A stretch of 64,000 nucleotides of DNA. It comes from Vibrio sp. 99-70-13A1 (GTDB lineage: Bacteria; Pseudomonadota; Gammaproteobacteria; Enterobacterales; Vibrionaceae). Where the stretch lies: positions 62,001 through 126,000 of the forward strand of contig NZ_VTXD01000013.1 of assembly GCF_013114625.1 (NCBI RefSeq), read 5' to 3'. A program made the position numbers and the translations under genes. Shown one piece after another: positions 18,975-28,925 of the stretch (position 1 is its first letter; each line of letters opens with the position of its first letter). The notes under the pieces were generated by a model that had not been told where the DNA came from, ran no database searches, and worked only from the letters and a program-made list of their open reading frames with translations.

Positions 18975-20606
18975 ATGGAACAAAAATGGTGGCATGACGC
19001 CGTGGTGTATCAAATTTACCCACGTAGCTTCTTAGATTCAGACAATGATGGCATTGGTGACCTAAATGGCATTATCAGCAAATTAGACTATTTAAAAAAT
19101 CTTGGTATCAATGTGCTTTGGTTGTCTCCTGTTTATCAATCTCCAATGGATGACAACGGGTACGACATTTCTGACTACCAAGCCATCGCCAAAGAGTTTG
19201 GTAGCATGGAAGACATGCAGCGCTTACTGGACGAAGCGAACAAGCGTGACATCAAAATAGTGATGGATCTTGTCGTGAACCACACATCAGATGAACACAC
19301 TTGGTTTGAACAAGCACGCTCTTCTAAAGATAACCCATACCGTGATTACTACATTTGGCGTGATGCAAAACCAGACGGCAGTGCTCCAGATGATCAAGAG
19401 TCCATTTTCGGTGGCAGTGCTTGGCATTGGGATGAACATACTCATCAGTACTTCTTCCATTTATTCTCAAAAAGACAGCCAGATTTGAACTGGGAAAACA
19501 CCAAAGTTCAAGATGAAGTCCACGCCATGATGAATTGGTGGATTGACCTTGGCATAGGTGGGTTCCGCCTAGATGTGATAGATCTTATCGGTAAAGAAAT
19601 CGATAAAGGCATTACAGGAAATGGTCCTCGTTTACATAAACTGCTACAGGAAATGAACCAAAAGACATTTGGTGACAAAGACCTGTTAACGGTTGGGGAA
19701 ACTTGGGGCGCAACACCTGAAATTGCCAAGCTATACAGCGCGCAAGACAGAAATGAACTGTCGATGGTTTTCCAATTTGAGCACATCACGCTGACTTGGG
19801 AAAACGGTGACAAGTGGAACCCAATCCCGCTCGATTTGAAAGAATTCAAGCAAGTGCTAACTAAGTGGCAAGTAGAGCTGGCTGATGGTGGCTGGAACTC
19901 TCTGTTCTGGAATAACCACGATTTGCCAAGACTGGTTTCCAAATATGGCAACGATAAAGAGTACCGCGTTGAGTCAGCTAAAATGCTAGCAACTTGCCTA
20001 CATTTCTTAAAAGGCACGCCTTATATTTTCCAAGGTGAAGAAATCGGTATGACCAATGTTACTTTCGAAAATCTTGAGCAATATAAGGACATTGAAACCC
20101 AGAACTTTTACAAAGTTCGAACAGAAGCAGGTGTCACTCATGAACACATGATGGATGCAATTCACGAAAATAGCCGTGATAATGCTCGTACGCCAATGCA
20201 TTGGGACAACAGTGAAAATGCAGGTTTCTCTAAAGGAACACCATGGATTGAACTGAACCCGAACTTCCCAGAAATCAATGTGGAAGAAGCATTAGCCAAC
20301 CCAAATTCTATTTACTATCACTACCAAGATTTAATCAAACTACGTAAAGCGCACCCTGCCATTGTTCATGGATCATTCACTCCTGTGTTTGAAGACCACG
20401 ACAAAGTATTTGCCTACGTAAGAGAGCTTAACGAAGAAAAACTATTCGTTATCTGCAATTTCTCGGATGAAGCTTTAACACTCGATGTACCAGCTGAGTA
20501 CCAAAAGCAAGATCTGACATGCTTGATCAACAACTACCAAGCTGTCACTGCCATATCAGAAACGCTGAACTTGAAGCCTTACGAGTCTTTTGCTGTGAAG
20601 CTTTAA
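18975..20606 (+). CDS. Oligo-1,6-glucosidase / dextran-type alpha-glucosidase (GH13)
   Basis: 543 residues without a signal peptide. The GH13 alpha-glucosidase pattern opens WWHDAVVYQIYPRSFLDSD. Catalytic residues are D200 (GGFRLDVID), E242 (TVGETWG) and D316 (WNNHDLPRL); QPDLNWEN is also present. The residue after the nucleophile is Val (V201). In this family Val favours alpha-1,6 bonds and Ala/Thr alpha-1,4 bonds, so isomaltose-type or panose substrates are predicted. Trehalose-6-phosphate hydrolase is the main alternative; no PTS gene is nearby. It stands alone, divergent from a LysR gene, and ends in a strong terminator. Confidence 0.87.
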   Translation: MEQKWWHDAVVYQIYPRSFLDSDNDGIGDLNGIISKLDYLKNLGINVLWLSPVYQSPMDDNGYDISDYQAIAKEFGSMEDMQRLLDEANKRDIKIVMDLVVNHTSDEHTWFEQARSSKDNPYRDYYIWRDAKPDGSAPDDQESIFGGSAWHWDEHTHQYFFHLFSKRQPDLNWENTKVQDEVHAMMNWWIDLGIGGFRLDVIDLIGKEIDKGITGNGPRLHKLLQEMNQKTFGDKDLLTVGETWGATPEIAKLYSAQDRNELSMVFQFEHITLTWENGDKWNPIPLDLKEFKQVLTKWQVELADGGWNSLFWNNHDLPRLVSKYGNDKEYRVESAKMLATCLHFLKGTPYIFQGEEIGMTNVTFENLEQYKDIETQNFYKVRTEAGVTHEHMMDAIHENSRDNARTPMHWDNSENAGFSKGTPWIELNPNFPEINVEEALANPNSIYYHYQDLIKLRKAHPAIVHGSFTPVFEDHDKVFAYVRELNEEKLFVICNFSDEALTLDVPAEYQKQDLTCLINNYQAVTAISETLNLKPYESFAVKL

Positions 20607-20659
20607 ACTGATTCATAAGGTTTTATAGCAAATAAAATCAAAAAAATACGTAGTAACCC

Positions 20660-20695
20660 AAAGAGGCAAGTCTCATATCCTTGCCTCTTTTTTTA
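20660..20695 (+). terminator. Terminator after the 1,6-glucosidase gene
   Basis: 11-bp perfect stem AAAGAGGCAAG (20660-20670) / CTTGCCTCTTT (20680-20690) with an extended T run. Confidence 0.92.
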
Positions 20696-20988
20696 TTCAA
20701 AAATCACAATTATTGACTAAGCAACTGAGCACGTAAAAACATTCCCCTTCCTTTACCAAAAAGAGTTTGAGCGATTCTTCACACTTATGAAAACGCTCTG
20801 TATCACAAAAAATTCTAACAACCTTTATTTAAGGCTACTTTGACCAGAGGTATAGATTAAAGCTATAGCTAACACTCATAATCCTATTTCTCCTTCTTCC
20901 TCTGCATCGCTATAATTCACCCAAGATAATAAGAACTAGTAGAAGCTCTTATCACTTATGGATAACCTTCTGAAAATGGAACTGAACT
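20696..20988. other. Leader of the malE-type operon
   Basis: About 290 bases without a gene. Purine-rich GGAAGAAGGAGA-type sequence on the minus strand near 20889-20905 only loosely resembles MalT boxes. No other recognisable element. Confidence 0.35.
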
Positions 20989-22167
20989 ATGAAACATGTA
21001 TTAAAAACTCTGTCTATTTGTACCCTTGCTGCTTTATGTAATGCTCCTGCTGTCGCGATGGAAGAAGGTGAAATCACCATCTGGATCAATGGCGATAAAA
21101 GCTATGACGGTCTTGCTCAAATTGGTAAACAATTTGAAGAAGATACAGGCGTAAAAATCATTGTTCAGCACCCTGAATCTCTAGAAGCTAAATTCCAACA
21201 GCACGCGGCTACTGGCGGCGGTCCTGATATCATTTTCTGGGCACACGACCGCTTCGGTGGTTACGCAGAATCTGGTCTTCTACATGAAATCAAACCAAGC
21301 AAAGAATTCAAAAACAAGATTGTTGACTTCAGTTGGGACGCAGTAACAGTTGAAGGCAAAATTGTCGGCTACCCTGTTTCTATTGAAGCCCCTTCTCTTA
21401 TCTACAACAAAGATCTACTACCAAACCCACCAAAAACATGGGAAGAGCTAGCTGATATCCAAAAAGATATGCAGAAGCAAAACAAGCAAGCAATCATGTG
21501 GGATATTAAGAATGCTTACTTCACATGGCCGGTTATTTCTTCTGGCGGCGCGTTTGCTTTTGAGAAAACAGCAGATGGCTACGATGAGAAAAGCACTGGC
21601 GTAAACAACGCAGCAGGTGTTCGCGGTCTTCAATTCTTAGTAGACATGGTTAACGAGGGCGTACTAAACCCTAATATGGATTACTCAGTAGCCGAAGCGG
21701 CATTCACTAAAGGTGACGCAGCAATGACCATCAATGGTCCTTGGGCTTGGGGCAACTTAGATAAAATGGGCGTTAACTATGGCGTTGCGGTTCTACCAAC
21801 TTTAAATGGTGGTAAAGGTAACCCATTCGTCGGCATCCTAAGTGCGGGTATTAACTCAGCAAGTCCAAACACAGACCTAGCGGTAGAGTTCTTAGAGAAC
21901 TACCTATTCTTAGATGAGTCTCTAAAAATCATGAATGATGACAAGCCACTAGGTGCAGTAACACTGAAATCATTCCAAAAAATCCTAGAGAGCGATGACC
22001 GCATTAAGTCAACAATGACCAATGCAGAAAACGGTGAAGTAATGCCGAACATCCCTCAAATGACCGCTTACTGGTTTGCTGAAGGCGCTGCAATTGATAA
22101 CGCAATGCAAGGTAAGCAAACAGTAAGAGAAGCGCTAGATATGGCTGCTAAACAAATTACTAAATAA
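20989..22167 (+). CDS. malE: Maltose/maltodextrin-binding protein, MalE family
   Basis: 392 residues. Sec signal peptide about 1-23 (ending AVA), then the MalE-like mature start [18 protein letters not shown]. Family patterns include [41 protein letters not shown] and [11 protein letters not shown]. It binds maltodextrins in the periplasm for an ABC importer. The gene is followed 101 bases later by a GDE-type debranching enzyme, not by malFG. No malFGK is in the window, so it must serve a permease encoded elsewhere or be a second binding protein with a different oligosaccharide preference. Confidence 0.92.
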   Translation: MKHVLKTLSICTLAALCNAPAVAMEEGEITIWINGDKSYDGLAQIGKQFEEDTGVKIIVQHPESLEAKFQQHAATGGGPDIIFWAHDRFGGYAESGLLHEIKPSKEFKNKIVDFSWDAVTVEGKIVGYPVSIEAPSLIYNKDLLPNPPKTWEELADIQKDMQKQNKQAIMWDIKNAYFTWPVISSGGAFAFEKTADGYDEKSTGVNNAAGVRGLQFLVDMVNEGVLNPNMDYSVAEAAFTKGDAAMTINGPWAWGNLDKMGVNYGVAVLPTLNGGKGNPFVGILSAGINSASPNTDLAVEFLENYLFLDESLKIMNDDKPLGAVTLKSFQKILESDDRIKSTMTNAENGEVMPNIPQMTAYWFAEGAAIDNAMQGKQTVREALDMAAKQITK

Positions 22168-22268
22168 TTCCAAGTCCTATATTTTAAGTACAACATTCCA
22201 AGTACTAATTGTCCGTAAGTTTGGCACAGTTCGCTGTGCCTTTTTTCATTTCTGGAAATTACATCGCT

Positions 22269-25166
22269 ATGCAAATCCCTACTCTCTATCTTAAAGGCAC
22301 TTTTAATGGTTGGGGGTTAGACACCCCTTTCATTTCGCTTTCAGAACACCGCCTACAAACAACCGTCTGTTTATCTACGGATCAATATCGCTTCAAGATA
22401 TCCGACTTAGACGGCACTGAGAATTGGACCTTATCTGGTCATGCCAATAATCCTACCGTGTGCAAAACGGATACACTGACTCAGCTTGTCACCACTCAGG
22501 GGATTGGAAACGACCTTCTGTTTTCACCTTCAGCTCCAGGCTTATTTACGTTAGAGCTTAATTTCCAAGGTGATGTTCCTACCATTACCTTTGCTGAAGG
22601 CGAGCCTCAAAACCACCGCCCAACAAGACAGCTAACTGATACAAGCCTAATTGCGGACGCTGCAACACAATCAACAATAGACTGGCACAAACCTGACTTT
22701 GCGCTCCCACACTATGAATTATTCCAACAGCTCGCGATAACCGAAATGGAAAGTTTTCCGTTTGTATTTGGTGATAATGTAGATGGTTACTATCACGGAA
22801 CGACGCACAGCTTTGTGAACAGTGGTAAGTATCGCCACCACCAAGGGTGGGTTTTAGGCGGTTTTGCCAGCTTCGTAGACCATAAGATTAATGACAAAGA
22901 ATCCGCTAATCATGCCAGTTTGATGCCTTATGGCATTGAGCATCACTATTCCAATCAAAAAAACCATACATCTTCAGACTGTTTGAGCATCATTCAAGGG
23001 TCTAGGCTGGCTTGTTTACATGTGAACGCTGAAGACAAGGCAATGTTAGCCATAGTCCCTGAACTGAACATTCCGACCACACACTCAAGCATTCACTCTG
23101 AGCAGAACTGTATAACCATAGAGCTTGACCACAGTATTTGCCCAGAAGGCAGCCCGCGTTTTATTTCAATTGCTGCGGATAAATCAATTTCTGCAAAAGA
23201 AATGACACTCGCCAATTCACCAGAACTCGACACGGTGATGCGCCTATCTGAAAACAATGTGAAACTCAAACTGGAAACTCAACAATCAGAGCATTCATTG
23301 TGTGTGTACTTATCTTTTGGTGACACACTTGAAGAGACTCAATCTCAAGCAGTAAAAGCCGTTGAAGAGTCCGCATTTATTTCTCATCAACAAAGCATCT
23401 ACCAATTTCTACTTAAAAACTACTTGTGGACCAACGACATCCACTTCAATAAATCGGTGATGTGGGCTCGCTTATCTAGCCGCACCTTTGTAAGCCATGA
23501 ATTTGGAACCGGCATTTGGGCAGGGCTACCTTGGTTTAAGGATTGCTGGGGCAGAGACACCTTTATTGCTCTATCTGGCACTAGCTTAGTCAATGGCTTA
23601 TTTGATGAAGCCAAAGCCGTAATTCAGAATTTTGCCTCAATGCAAATGTTAGATAAAGAATCTAAAAACTTTGGTCGTATTCCTAACCGAGTCACCAGTA
23701 AATCTAATATTATCTACAACACCACAGATGGCACGCCGTGGATGATACGAGAAGCCTTAGAATACATAAATTACTCGGGTGATACTGAGTTTGCTAAAGA
23801 CATTTACCCAACGGTGAAACGCTTTATTGAGGGCGTTGAAAAAGAATACCTAGATTCAGACAATTTAATGTCGCACCGCCACCCTGACACTTGGATGGAC
23901 GCAAAAATCAATGGTATTACGCCTTGGTCGCCAAGAGGACCAAAAGCTAATGACATTCAAGCGCTGTGGTTTGAAAGTGTAAATTGTGCAATGCATTTGG
24001 CTGAGTTAGTAGATGACCAAGACGCTAAGTCGGAATGGCAAAAACTATCTTCTCGCATAAAAGAAAGCTTCAAAAGTAAATTCTGGGATGCTCAGAACCA
24101 ACAGCTGGCGGATCATTTATCTACTGGGGATAAGCCTGATTACAGCATTCGACCTAACCAGTTAATGGTATTGTCGATCCCACAAGATAGCGTCATGACA
24201 GATGATATTATTGAGCAACACATCGTGAAAAATGCGGTTGAAACTTTGCTTTTCCCTTGGGGTATTTGCTCGCTTCAGCAAGAGCATATTGATTTTCACC
24301 CATACCATGACAACCAAGTTCAATACCACAAAGATGCGGCCTACCATAACGGTACTATTTGGGGATGGAATTCAGGTTTTACCGTGAGTGCGCTTAACCG
24401 ATTAGAGCAGCAAGAGTTAAGCTACACGCTTTCTAGAAATCTAGGTCAGCAGATCTTAAAGCAAGGGTGCCGTGGTGCAATGAGTGAAAACTTAGATGCT
24501 TACCAAACAATAACTGAAGAAACTGTCGCTGAGCAAATAATAACCAAAGACACGATCGCTGAGGGTTCTACAGCATCAAACCTACTGCTTGAAAGCCCAT
24601 TAGTTGAATCCGGGACATTTGCCCAAGCTTGGTCTGCCTCTGAATATGCTCGAAATGCTCAGCAGGACTATTTAGGCTACCGCCCACAATTATTGGCTAA
24701 TCGCATTCATTTGACCCCTCGGCTACCAAGCTCATGGGCTACTTTAAGTGCAACACTCCCTTACGGAGAAAACGGTCTGCTTAAGGTTCAATTCAACAAA
24801 AATGAAGATACTAGCCATTATGTAATCGGCGCAGCACAAGCTTCAGAGCTGGGGCAAGAACCAAACAAGCTGCAACAAGATAAACTACAACTTTGCATCA
24901 CCTTGAGCGTGAGTGAGGCGACAGACGTTAACATTGAGTGCCCAGTGAGTACTGAACTAGACATAGTCATTAATCATAAAACGGGGGAAGTAGTCGCAAA
25001 TACCGAACAAGGAAATGTGACTATTATTCCAAGTAAACGATACCCACTCTTAGATGATTTACACTTCGCCAAACCTGATTTTACTCGCCAGCATCAAAGT
25101 ATGCTATCCAAAGACTATTTATTAAATAAGAGAACTGAAGAGAACTTAGAAGTCGCCAAAGACTAA
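22269..25166 (+). CDS. GDE-type amylo-alpha-1,6-glucosidase with N-terminal glycan-binding-like domain
   Basis: 965 residues from the ATG at 22269; the longer frame to 22209 would need TTG. There is no signal peptide, so it is probably cytoplasmic. Residues about 5-100 (TLYLKGTFNGWGLDTPF) look like the small beta domain seen in starch-acting enzymes. A central beta domain follows. The C-terminal (alpha/alpha)6 glycogen-debranching catalytic domain spans about 390-850: GLPWFKDCWGRDTFIALSG, GRIPNRV, GTPWMIREALEYI, ESGTFAQAWSASEY. Family enzymes remove alpha-1,6-linked glucose from limit dextrins. It probably shares a transcript with malE. It differs from GlgX and PulA, so three debranching chemistries sit in one island. 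Confidence 0.85.
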   Translation: MQIPTLYLKGTFNGWGLDTPFISLSEHRLQTTVCLSTDQYRFKISDLDGTENWTLSGHANNPTVCKTDTLTQLVTTQGIGNDLLFSPSAPGLFTLELNFQGDVPTITFAEGEPQNHRPTRQLTDTSLIADAATQSTIDWHKPDFALPHYELFQQLAITEMESFPFVFGDNVDGYYHGTTHSFVNSGKYRHHQGWVLGGFASFVDHKINDKESANHASLMPYGIEHHYSNQKNHTSSDCLSIIQGSRLACLHVNAEDKAMLAIVPELNIPTTHSSIHSEQNCITIELDHSICPEGSPRFISIAADKSISAKEMTLANSPELDTVMRLSENNVKLKLETQQSEHSLCVYLSFGDTLEETQSQAVKAVEESAFISHQQSIYQFLLKNYLWTNDIHFNKSVMWARLSSRTFVSHEFGTGIWAGLPWFKDCWGRDTFIALSGTSLVNGLFDEAKAVIQNFASMQMLDKESKNFGRIPNRVTSKSNIIYNTTDGTPWMIREALEYINYSGDTEFAKDIYPTVKRFIEGVEKEYLDSDNLMSHRHPDTWMDAKINGITPWSPRGPKANDIQALWFESVNCAMHLAELVDDQDAKSEWQKLSSRIKESFKSKFWDAQNQQLADHLSTGDKPDYSIRPNQLMVLSIPQDSVMTDDIIEQHIVKNAVETLLFPWGICSLQQEHIDFHPYHDNQVQYHKDAAYHNGTIWGWNSGFTVSALNRLEQQELSYTLSRNLGQQILKQGCRGAMSENLDAYQTITEETVAEQIITKDTIAEGSTASNLLLESPLVESGTFAQAWSASEYARNAQQDYLGYRPQLLANRIHLTPRLPSSWATLSATLPYGENGLLKVQFNKNEDTSHYVIGAAQASELGQEPNKLQQDKLQLCITLSVSEATDVNIECPVSTELDIVINHKTGEVVANTEQGNVTIIPSKRYPLLDDLHFAKPDFTRQHQSMLSKDYLLNKRTEENLEVAKD

Positions 25167-25213
25167 TATTTATCATCACCTCCCTTCACTCGATTAAAAT
25201 AAAGGAAGCGATC

Positions 25214-25255
25214 AAAAATGGCGTTTGAGTGTTCCCTCAAACGCCATTTTTATTT
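25214..25255. terminator. Bidirectional terminator between convergent genes
   Basis: 16-bp perfect stem AAAAATGGCGTTTGAG (25214-25229) / CTCAAACGCCATTTTT (25236-25251), with A and T runs on both sides, serving both the GDE gene and the esterase gene. Confidence 0.95.
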
Positions 25256-25269
25256 TAGGCTTGCTTATT

Positions 25270-26112
25270 TCAAGATTGAACGCTCAATATACTGCGGATA
25301 AAAGCGGGGAAACGTTCAGCCCATGCTATTTCATTATGTTCATGCCCTTCACCTTCAACATAGAACAACGAGACATTGCTTTTATCTTCTAACAACGTTT
25401 TCATATCCCGAGAACCTGATAGATAAACCTCAGCAAAATCGACCGTTGAGCCCTCTCTTTTTTCATTGGTTCCCATGTCCATGTAAATATTCATGGGTAA
25501 TCCAAACTCAGCTTCAGACGCCAACTTAAAAAAAGCAGAGTAATTAAACCAAAAAGCTGGAGAGAATACTCCAATACCAGAAAAGACCTGTTGATACTTA
25601 ATACCGCCATAAAAGCTGATTAAGCCACCCATTGAACTTCCAGCCAGATAAGTAGATTCACGTTGTGGGTTGGTTCGGTAATTACCATCAATATAAGGCT
25701 TTAAAGTGTCACAGATAAAAGCAAGGTACTCATTTCCTTCCCCTCCGTGTTTTAGCAGCTCTTTTTCAATACCTAAAGCAAGAACAGAGTCACTGGCTTT
25801 CCATGGTGAGTACTCATCATAGCGGCTCATTTTATCTAGCTCATCACTGCTATCAACAGCCACTACTATCATGCCATTTTGCTCAGACCTTCTCTGCATG
25901 ACATCCAGAGTGTCACGAACTTTCCAGCTCATTCCGTAAGTAGCCGTTTTTTCTTCAAAGACATTTTGTCCATCATGCATGTACAGCACAGGATAACGCA
26001 GTTCAGAAGCCTCATAGCCTATCGGTAAATAAATGCGAACCGTTCGGAAACGGTTGAGTTGCGGGATGAAAAAATCAGAAAGGATGACGAGTGTTGATTC
26101 CTCTGTATGCAT
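25270..26112 (-). CDS. Putative esterase, alpha/beta-hydrolase (esterase D / Fes-like) family
   Basis: 280 residues with no signal peptide. YPVLYMHDGQNVF (about 39-51) and the nucleophile elbow GSSMGG (about 160-165) match the family of enterochelin-esterase-like hydrolases; a late His in EGEGHEHNEIAW (about 260) would complete the triad. It lies downstream of lamB-malM on the same strand, after a terminator-like hairpin. In other bacteria such esterases occur in starch operons, possibly deacylating or processing modified oligosaccharides; that role is only inferred from location. Confidence 0.78.
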   Translation of the reverse strand: MHTEESTLVILSDFFIPQLNRFRTVRIYLPIGYEASELRYPVLYMHDGQNVFEEKTATYGMSWKVRDTLDVMQRRSEQNGMIVVAVDSSDELDKMSRYDEYSPWKASDSVLALGIEKELLKHGGEGNEYLAFICDTLKPYIDGNYRTNPQRESTYLAGSSMGGLISFYGGIKYQQVFSGIGVFSPAFWFNYSAFFKLASEAEFGLPMNIYMDMGTNEKREGSTVDFAEVYLSGSRDMKTLLEDKSNVSLFYVEGEGHEHNEIAWAERFPAFIRSILSVQS

Positions 26113-26164
26113 GACATCTCCTTACACCAACAAAGTTTGGCTCAAAAATATAATTGATAAGTAC

Positions 26165-26194
26165 ATAAAATTAACGCCCCTTTCGGAGCGTTAA
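26165..26194 (-). terminator. Terminator after malM
   Basis: Inverted repeat TTAACGCCCC (26171-26180) / GGAGCGTTAA (26185-26194) with one mismatch; on the minus strand it is followed by TTTTATG. Confidence 0.75.
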
Positions 26195-26224
26195 TGAATA
26201 ATAGATATATGCCGTAAGCCGAAA

Positions 26225-27082
26225 CTACTTAGCGTTAACTGCTCGTACAAACGCTTCTTGAGCACCTTCAACATTCAATGCTTTCGCTTCATCAAGTAAG
26301 CCTAGAGCTTTAGGTACATCACCTGATTTCACCGCTTTTTGAATAGCAGAAATATAGAAATCTTGAGTTTCTTGCTGAACCTTAATGGCTGTAGTGGCTG
26401 CCGGTTCTGCAACAACAGGGGCAACGGCTACTGGCGCAACTGCCGCTGTTGCTCGGTATGGACGAAGCTTCAAAGTTTCTACTTCAAGCTCGATTCGACC
26501 ACCAAGACGGTTGGTATAGACAGGGTCAATCACCATTGGCATCACTTCGCCGAACTCTTTGGCGCGCACCTTTGCCGGGTGATCCACCTTAATAGCTTTT
26601 CCAAGCTCATCTGCTGGCGTGTAGATGATCATATATGGCGTTTTGCTTGCATCAACGCGCAAACGTTCTACGTAACTTGTACGAGTAAAAGCATCGGATG
26701 CTTGTACTTTAAAATCATCAAACTTTACGGTTTTCGTAGGCTGGAAGGCTTCATCGAGGAAGATAACTTCTGGTGCAAATACAGAATCATCAATCATCAG
26801 GCTTGAAAGCGTCACGACCATTTCACTTGAACGGTCGCTGAATTTGAAGGCAGCAAAGTGGCTGTTACCCGTAGTGAAGTTGCCTACCGGTGAGCCTAAA
26901 TCAATATCAAATTTTAAATCTTCATTATCGTTGAGCTGAGCATAAGGGAATTGCGTAAAATCGCTGCAGCAAATTTCTGAATTAGTTGGTGGAGAAAGTT
27001 CAGTTTGAACTTGAGCGTCAGATGCACAACCGCCTAGCAAGGCACCTAGTACCACGGCTAAAATAGAGCTTTTATTTTTCAT
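26225..27082 (-). CDS. malM: Maltose operon protein MalM (lipoprotein form)
   Basis: 285 residues. The N-terminus carries a lipobox (LLGGC, Cys19) instead of the plain signal peptide of enterobacterial MalM. The body matches MalM: VFAPEVIFLDEAFQPTK, MIIYTPADELGKAIKVDHPAK, and the C-terminal AIQKAVKSGDVPKALGLLDEAK helix pair. An Ala/Val/Pro linker joins the domains (about 215-230). MalM is a periplasmic protein of the lamB operon whose precise task is unsettled. It follows lamB here as in enteric bacteria. The +2 residue after Cys is Ala, not Asp, which fits outer-membrane sorting. Confidence 0.92.
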   Translation of the reverse strand: MKNKSSILAVVLGALLGGCASDAQVQTELSPPTNSEICCSDFTQFPYAQLNDNEDLKFDIDLGSPVGNFTTGNSHFAAFKFSDRSSEMVVTLSSLMIDDSVFAPEVIFLDEAFQPTKTVKFDDFKVQASDAFTRTSYVERLRVDASKTPYMIIYTPADELGKAIKVDHPAKVRAKEFGEVMPMVIDPVYTNRLGGRIELEVETLKLRPYRATAAVAPVAVAPVVAEPAATTAIKVQQETQDFYISAIQKAVKSGDVPKALGLLDEAKALNVEGAQEAFVRAVNAK

Positions 27083-27121
27083 TGTAATCTCTCTTACTAA
27101 TGGCTGTTATAAGGTAAAACA

Positions 27122-27146
27122 CAAAAAGGCAGCCAAAGGCTGCCTT
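27122..27146 (-). terminator. Hairpin terminator/attenuator between lamB and malM
   Basis: 9-bp perfect stem AAGGCAGCC (27126-27134) / GGCTGCCTT (27138-27146); on the minus strand it is followed by TTT. Probably reduces read-through from lamB into malM. Confidence 0.85.
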
Positions 27147-27161
27147 AATATTATATCGGTT

Positions 27162-28487
27162 TTAGAACCAGATTTCAGTGTGTACACCGAATACGAATTC
27201 ATCATCACCACTGTCAATGCCAATTTGCTTAGCACTTGCTTCATCATCGGCTTTAATGTAGCTGATGTAAGGCTTAACTTGTGGACGACCGAAGTAGTCA
27301 GAGTTAGCTGTGAATGCAGTCGCAATCTCAAGGTTGATGATGTTACTTTCTAGATCATCACCTGTACGACCCCAGTAACCTTCGTCACCTTCTTCATGAC
27401 CGTAAGAAGCTGTCGCTTCAAGACGAACATTGTCGTTCAATTTGTAAGAAGGACGAGCTGCCACGATGTAACGAGTCAGACCTTCAGCACCCCATAGTTG
27501 GTCAAGTGCAGTGATGTAAGTTACTTCTGTACCTAGCTGCCATTTTTCAGAGATGTTAAGTACACCGTAAGACGTTAGGAATAGAGATTCAGCATCATCA
27601 TTACCGCCAGACCAGCCACCGAAGTTAACACCACGGTTTTGCATCACACCAGAACCGTAAGCAATCGCGTTTTGTGTCCAACCGTCAAGACCGTAGTAGC
27701 TAGTATTAAGTGTTACAGCAGCACCCATACCATCTTCATTCTCGCCATCTACAACTTTTTTACCGTATTTGAAGTCGAAATCTAGGCTACCGATACCAGC
27801 GTCAACGCCGTAGTAGTAAAGGTCAACAGAAGAAGCTGTAGTTCGTTCAGCACCAGGTGCAACTTGACCTGCATCTGGATCAGCCATTACGTAAGCGATA
27901 CCCGCTGTTTTGCCATCAAGCTTAGTTTGGATACCAGCACCAATACCTGAAGATTGTTTCCAGAACTCACCAGAAAGGATACCCGCAGCACGGTTTAGGA
28001 AGCGTTGACCACCCCAGATAGAAGTGTCTTCACCTAGAATACCACCAAGCTCTACGAACGCTTCTTTAACTTCAAACTGAGCCGTTGTATTTGCTTTTTG
28101 GCTACCTGAAGAAGAGTAAGCATAAGAGTTACCATTACCATATTCAGTACGTAGAACGTAATCAGCCCATACACCGTTTTGGTATTCAGAATGCTTCTTA
28201 ATTACGAATTCAACTTGGTTAGTACTCTTACCGTGAGTACCTGCTGTTTTGTAATCAGGCTTACCGAATTCAGTATCTACCGTTGTGCCATCTACAACAC
28301 GAACGTTAGAAGACATGTAACCATGCACTTCCCAACCGTCAGCGATAACGTCAGTAGGGTTTTTCACCTCTACTTCCATTGCAGAGTCACCACTTGTTAC
28401 ATCTAATGCAACTTCACTTTCTGCAAACGCTGAACCAGCAACTAATGCGGAAGCCACTGCAGCAGCAATCAAACTTACTTTTTTCAT
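27162..28487 (-). CDS. lamB: Maltoporin LamB
   Basis: 441 residues from the ATG at 28487, which has GGAG 6-7 bases upstream and opens a normal signal peptide (MKKVSLIAAAVASALVAGSAFA). The longer frame to 28541 lacks a ribosome site. GWEVHGYMSSNVRV, VEVKEAFVELGG-like and SIWGGQRFLNR segments and a C-terminal Trp-Phe (HTEIWF) are typical of the 18-strand LamB trimer, which passes maltodextrins through the outer membrane along an aromatic slide. malM follows, and glgX lies divergent across a long interval with MalT-box-like decamers. Confidence 0.94.
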   Translation of the reverse strand: MKKVSLIAAAVASALVAGSAFAESEVALDVTSGDSAMEVEVKNPTDVIADGWEVHGYMSSNVRVVDGTTVDTEFGKPDYKTAGTHGKSTNQVEFVIKKHSEYQNGVWADYVLRTEYGNGNSYAYSSSGSQKANTTAQFEVKEAFVELGGILGEDTSIWGGQRFLNRAAGILSGEFWKQSSGIGAGIQTKLDGKTAGIAYVMADPDAGQVAPGAERTTASSVDLYYYGVDAGIGSLDFDFKYGKKVVDGENEDGMGAAVTLNTSYYGLDGWTQNAIAYGSGVMQNRGVNFGGWSGGNDDAESLFLTSYGVLNISEKWQLGTEVTYITALDQLWGAEGLTRYIVAARPSYKLNDNVRLEATASYGHEEGDEGYWGRTGDDLESNIINLEIATAFTANSDYFGRPQVKPYISYIKADDEASAKQIGIDSGDDEFVFGVHTEIWF

Positions 28488-28925
28488 TCTTAACTCCATT
28501 AAGGACGATTTCATTATTAATATTTTTATTTTTGCTCTCATGCAGCGCCAAAGGCAGTAATGGCAACATAACGTAGAGAGGTACTAGGGTTTCCCCTACA
28601 ATTCGTTTCAACGGGGTCAATATTAAGAAAGGATGACAACTTTGACTTCCTCCACCCTTAGCTAATTTAGGGGGGATGAGAAAGGCGTAGAAAATATACA
28701 GAACGGTGTTTAGGGGAGTTAGATCACTTAAGTTAGGAGGAGTAGACCGCACCGAGATCGACTTATTCACCATAAATGAGACGCGCATCAAATATATAAT
28801 TTGAACAAATTAAAAATAAAATAATTTAATAAATAATTATTCTGTGAAGATGCTTGACCTTACTGTGACAAAGCTTTTTACTTATAGTTAACTGATGCTG
28901 TTTAACTGAACAAGAATAATAAGCA
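28488..28925. promoter_or_regulatory. lamB-glgX divergent control region with MalT-box-like decamers
   Basis: Matches to GGGGA(T/G)GAGG: GGGGATGAGA at 28672-28681 (9/10), core GGATGA at 28631-28636, GGGGAGTTAG at 28713-28722 (7/10), core GGAGGA at 28736-28741, and on the minus strand GTGGAGGAAG with core at 28648-28653 (8/10). Two CRP-like half-sites, CTGTGA, lie at about 28842 and 28863, nearer glgX. The layout recalls the enterobacterial malK-malE interval with several MalT boxes between divergent promoters. Binding is inferred, not shown. Confidence 0.6.
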
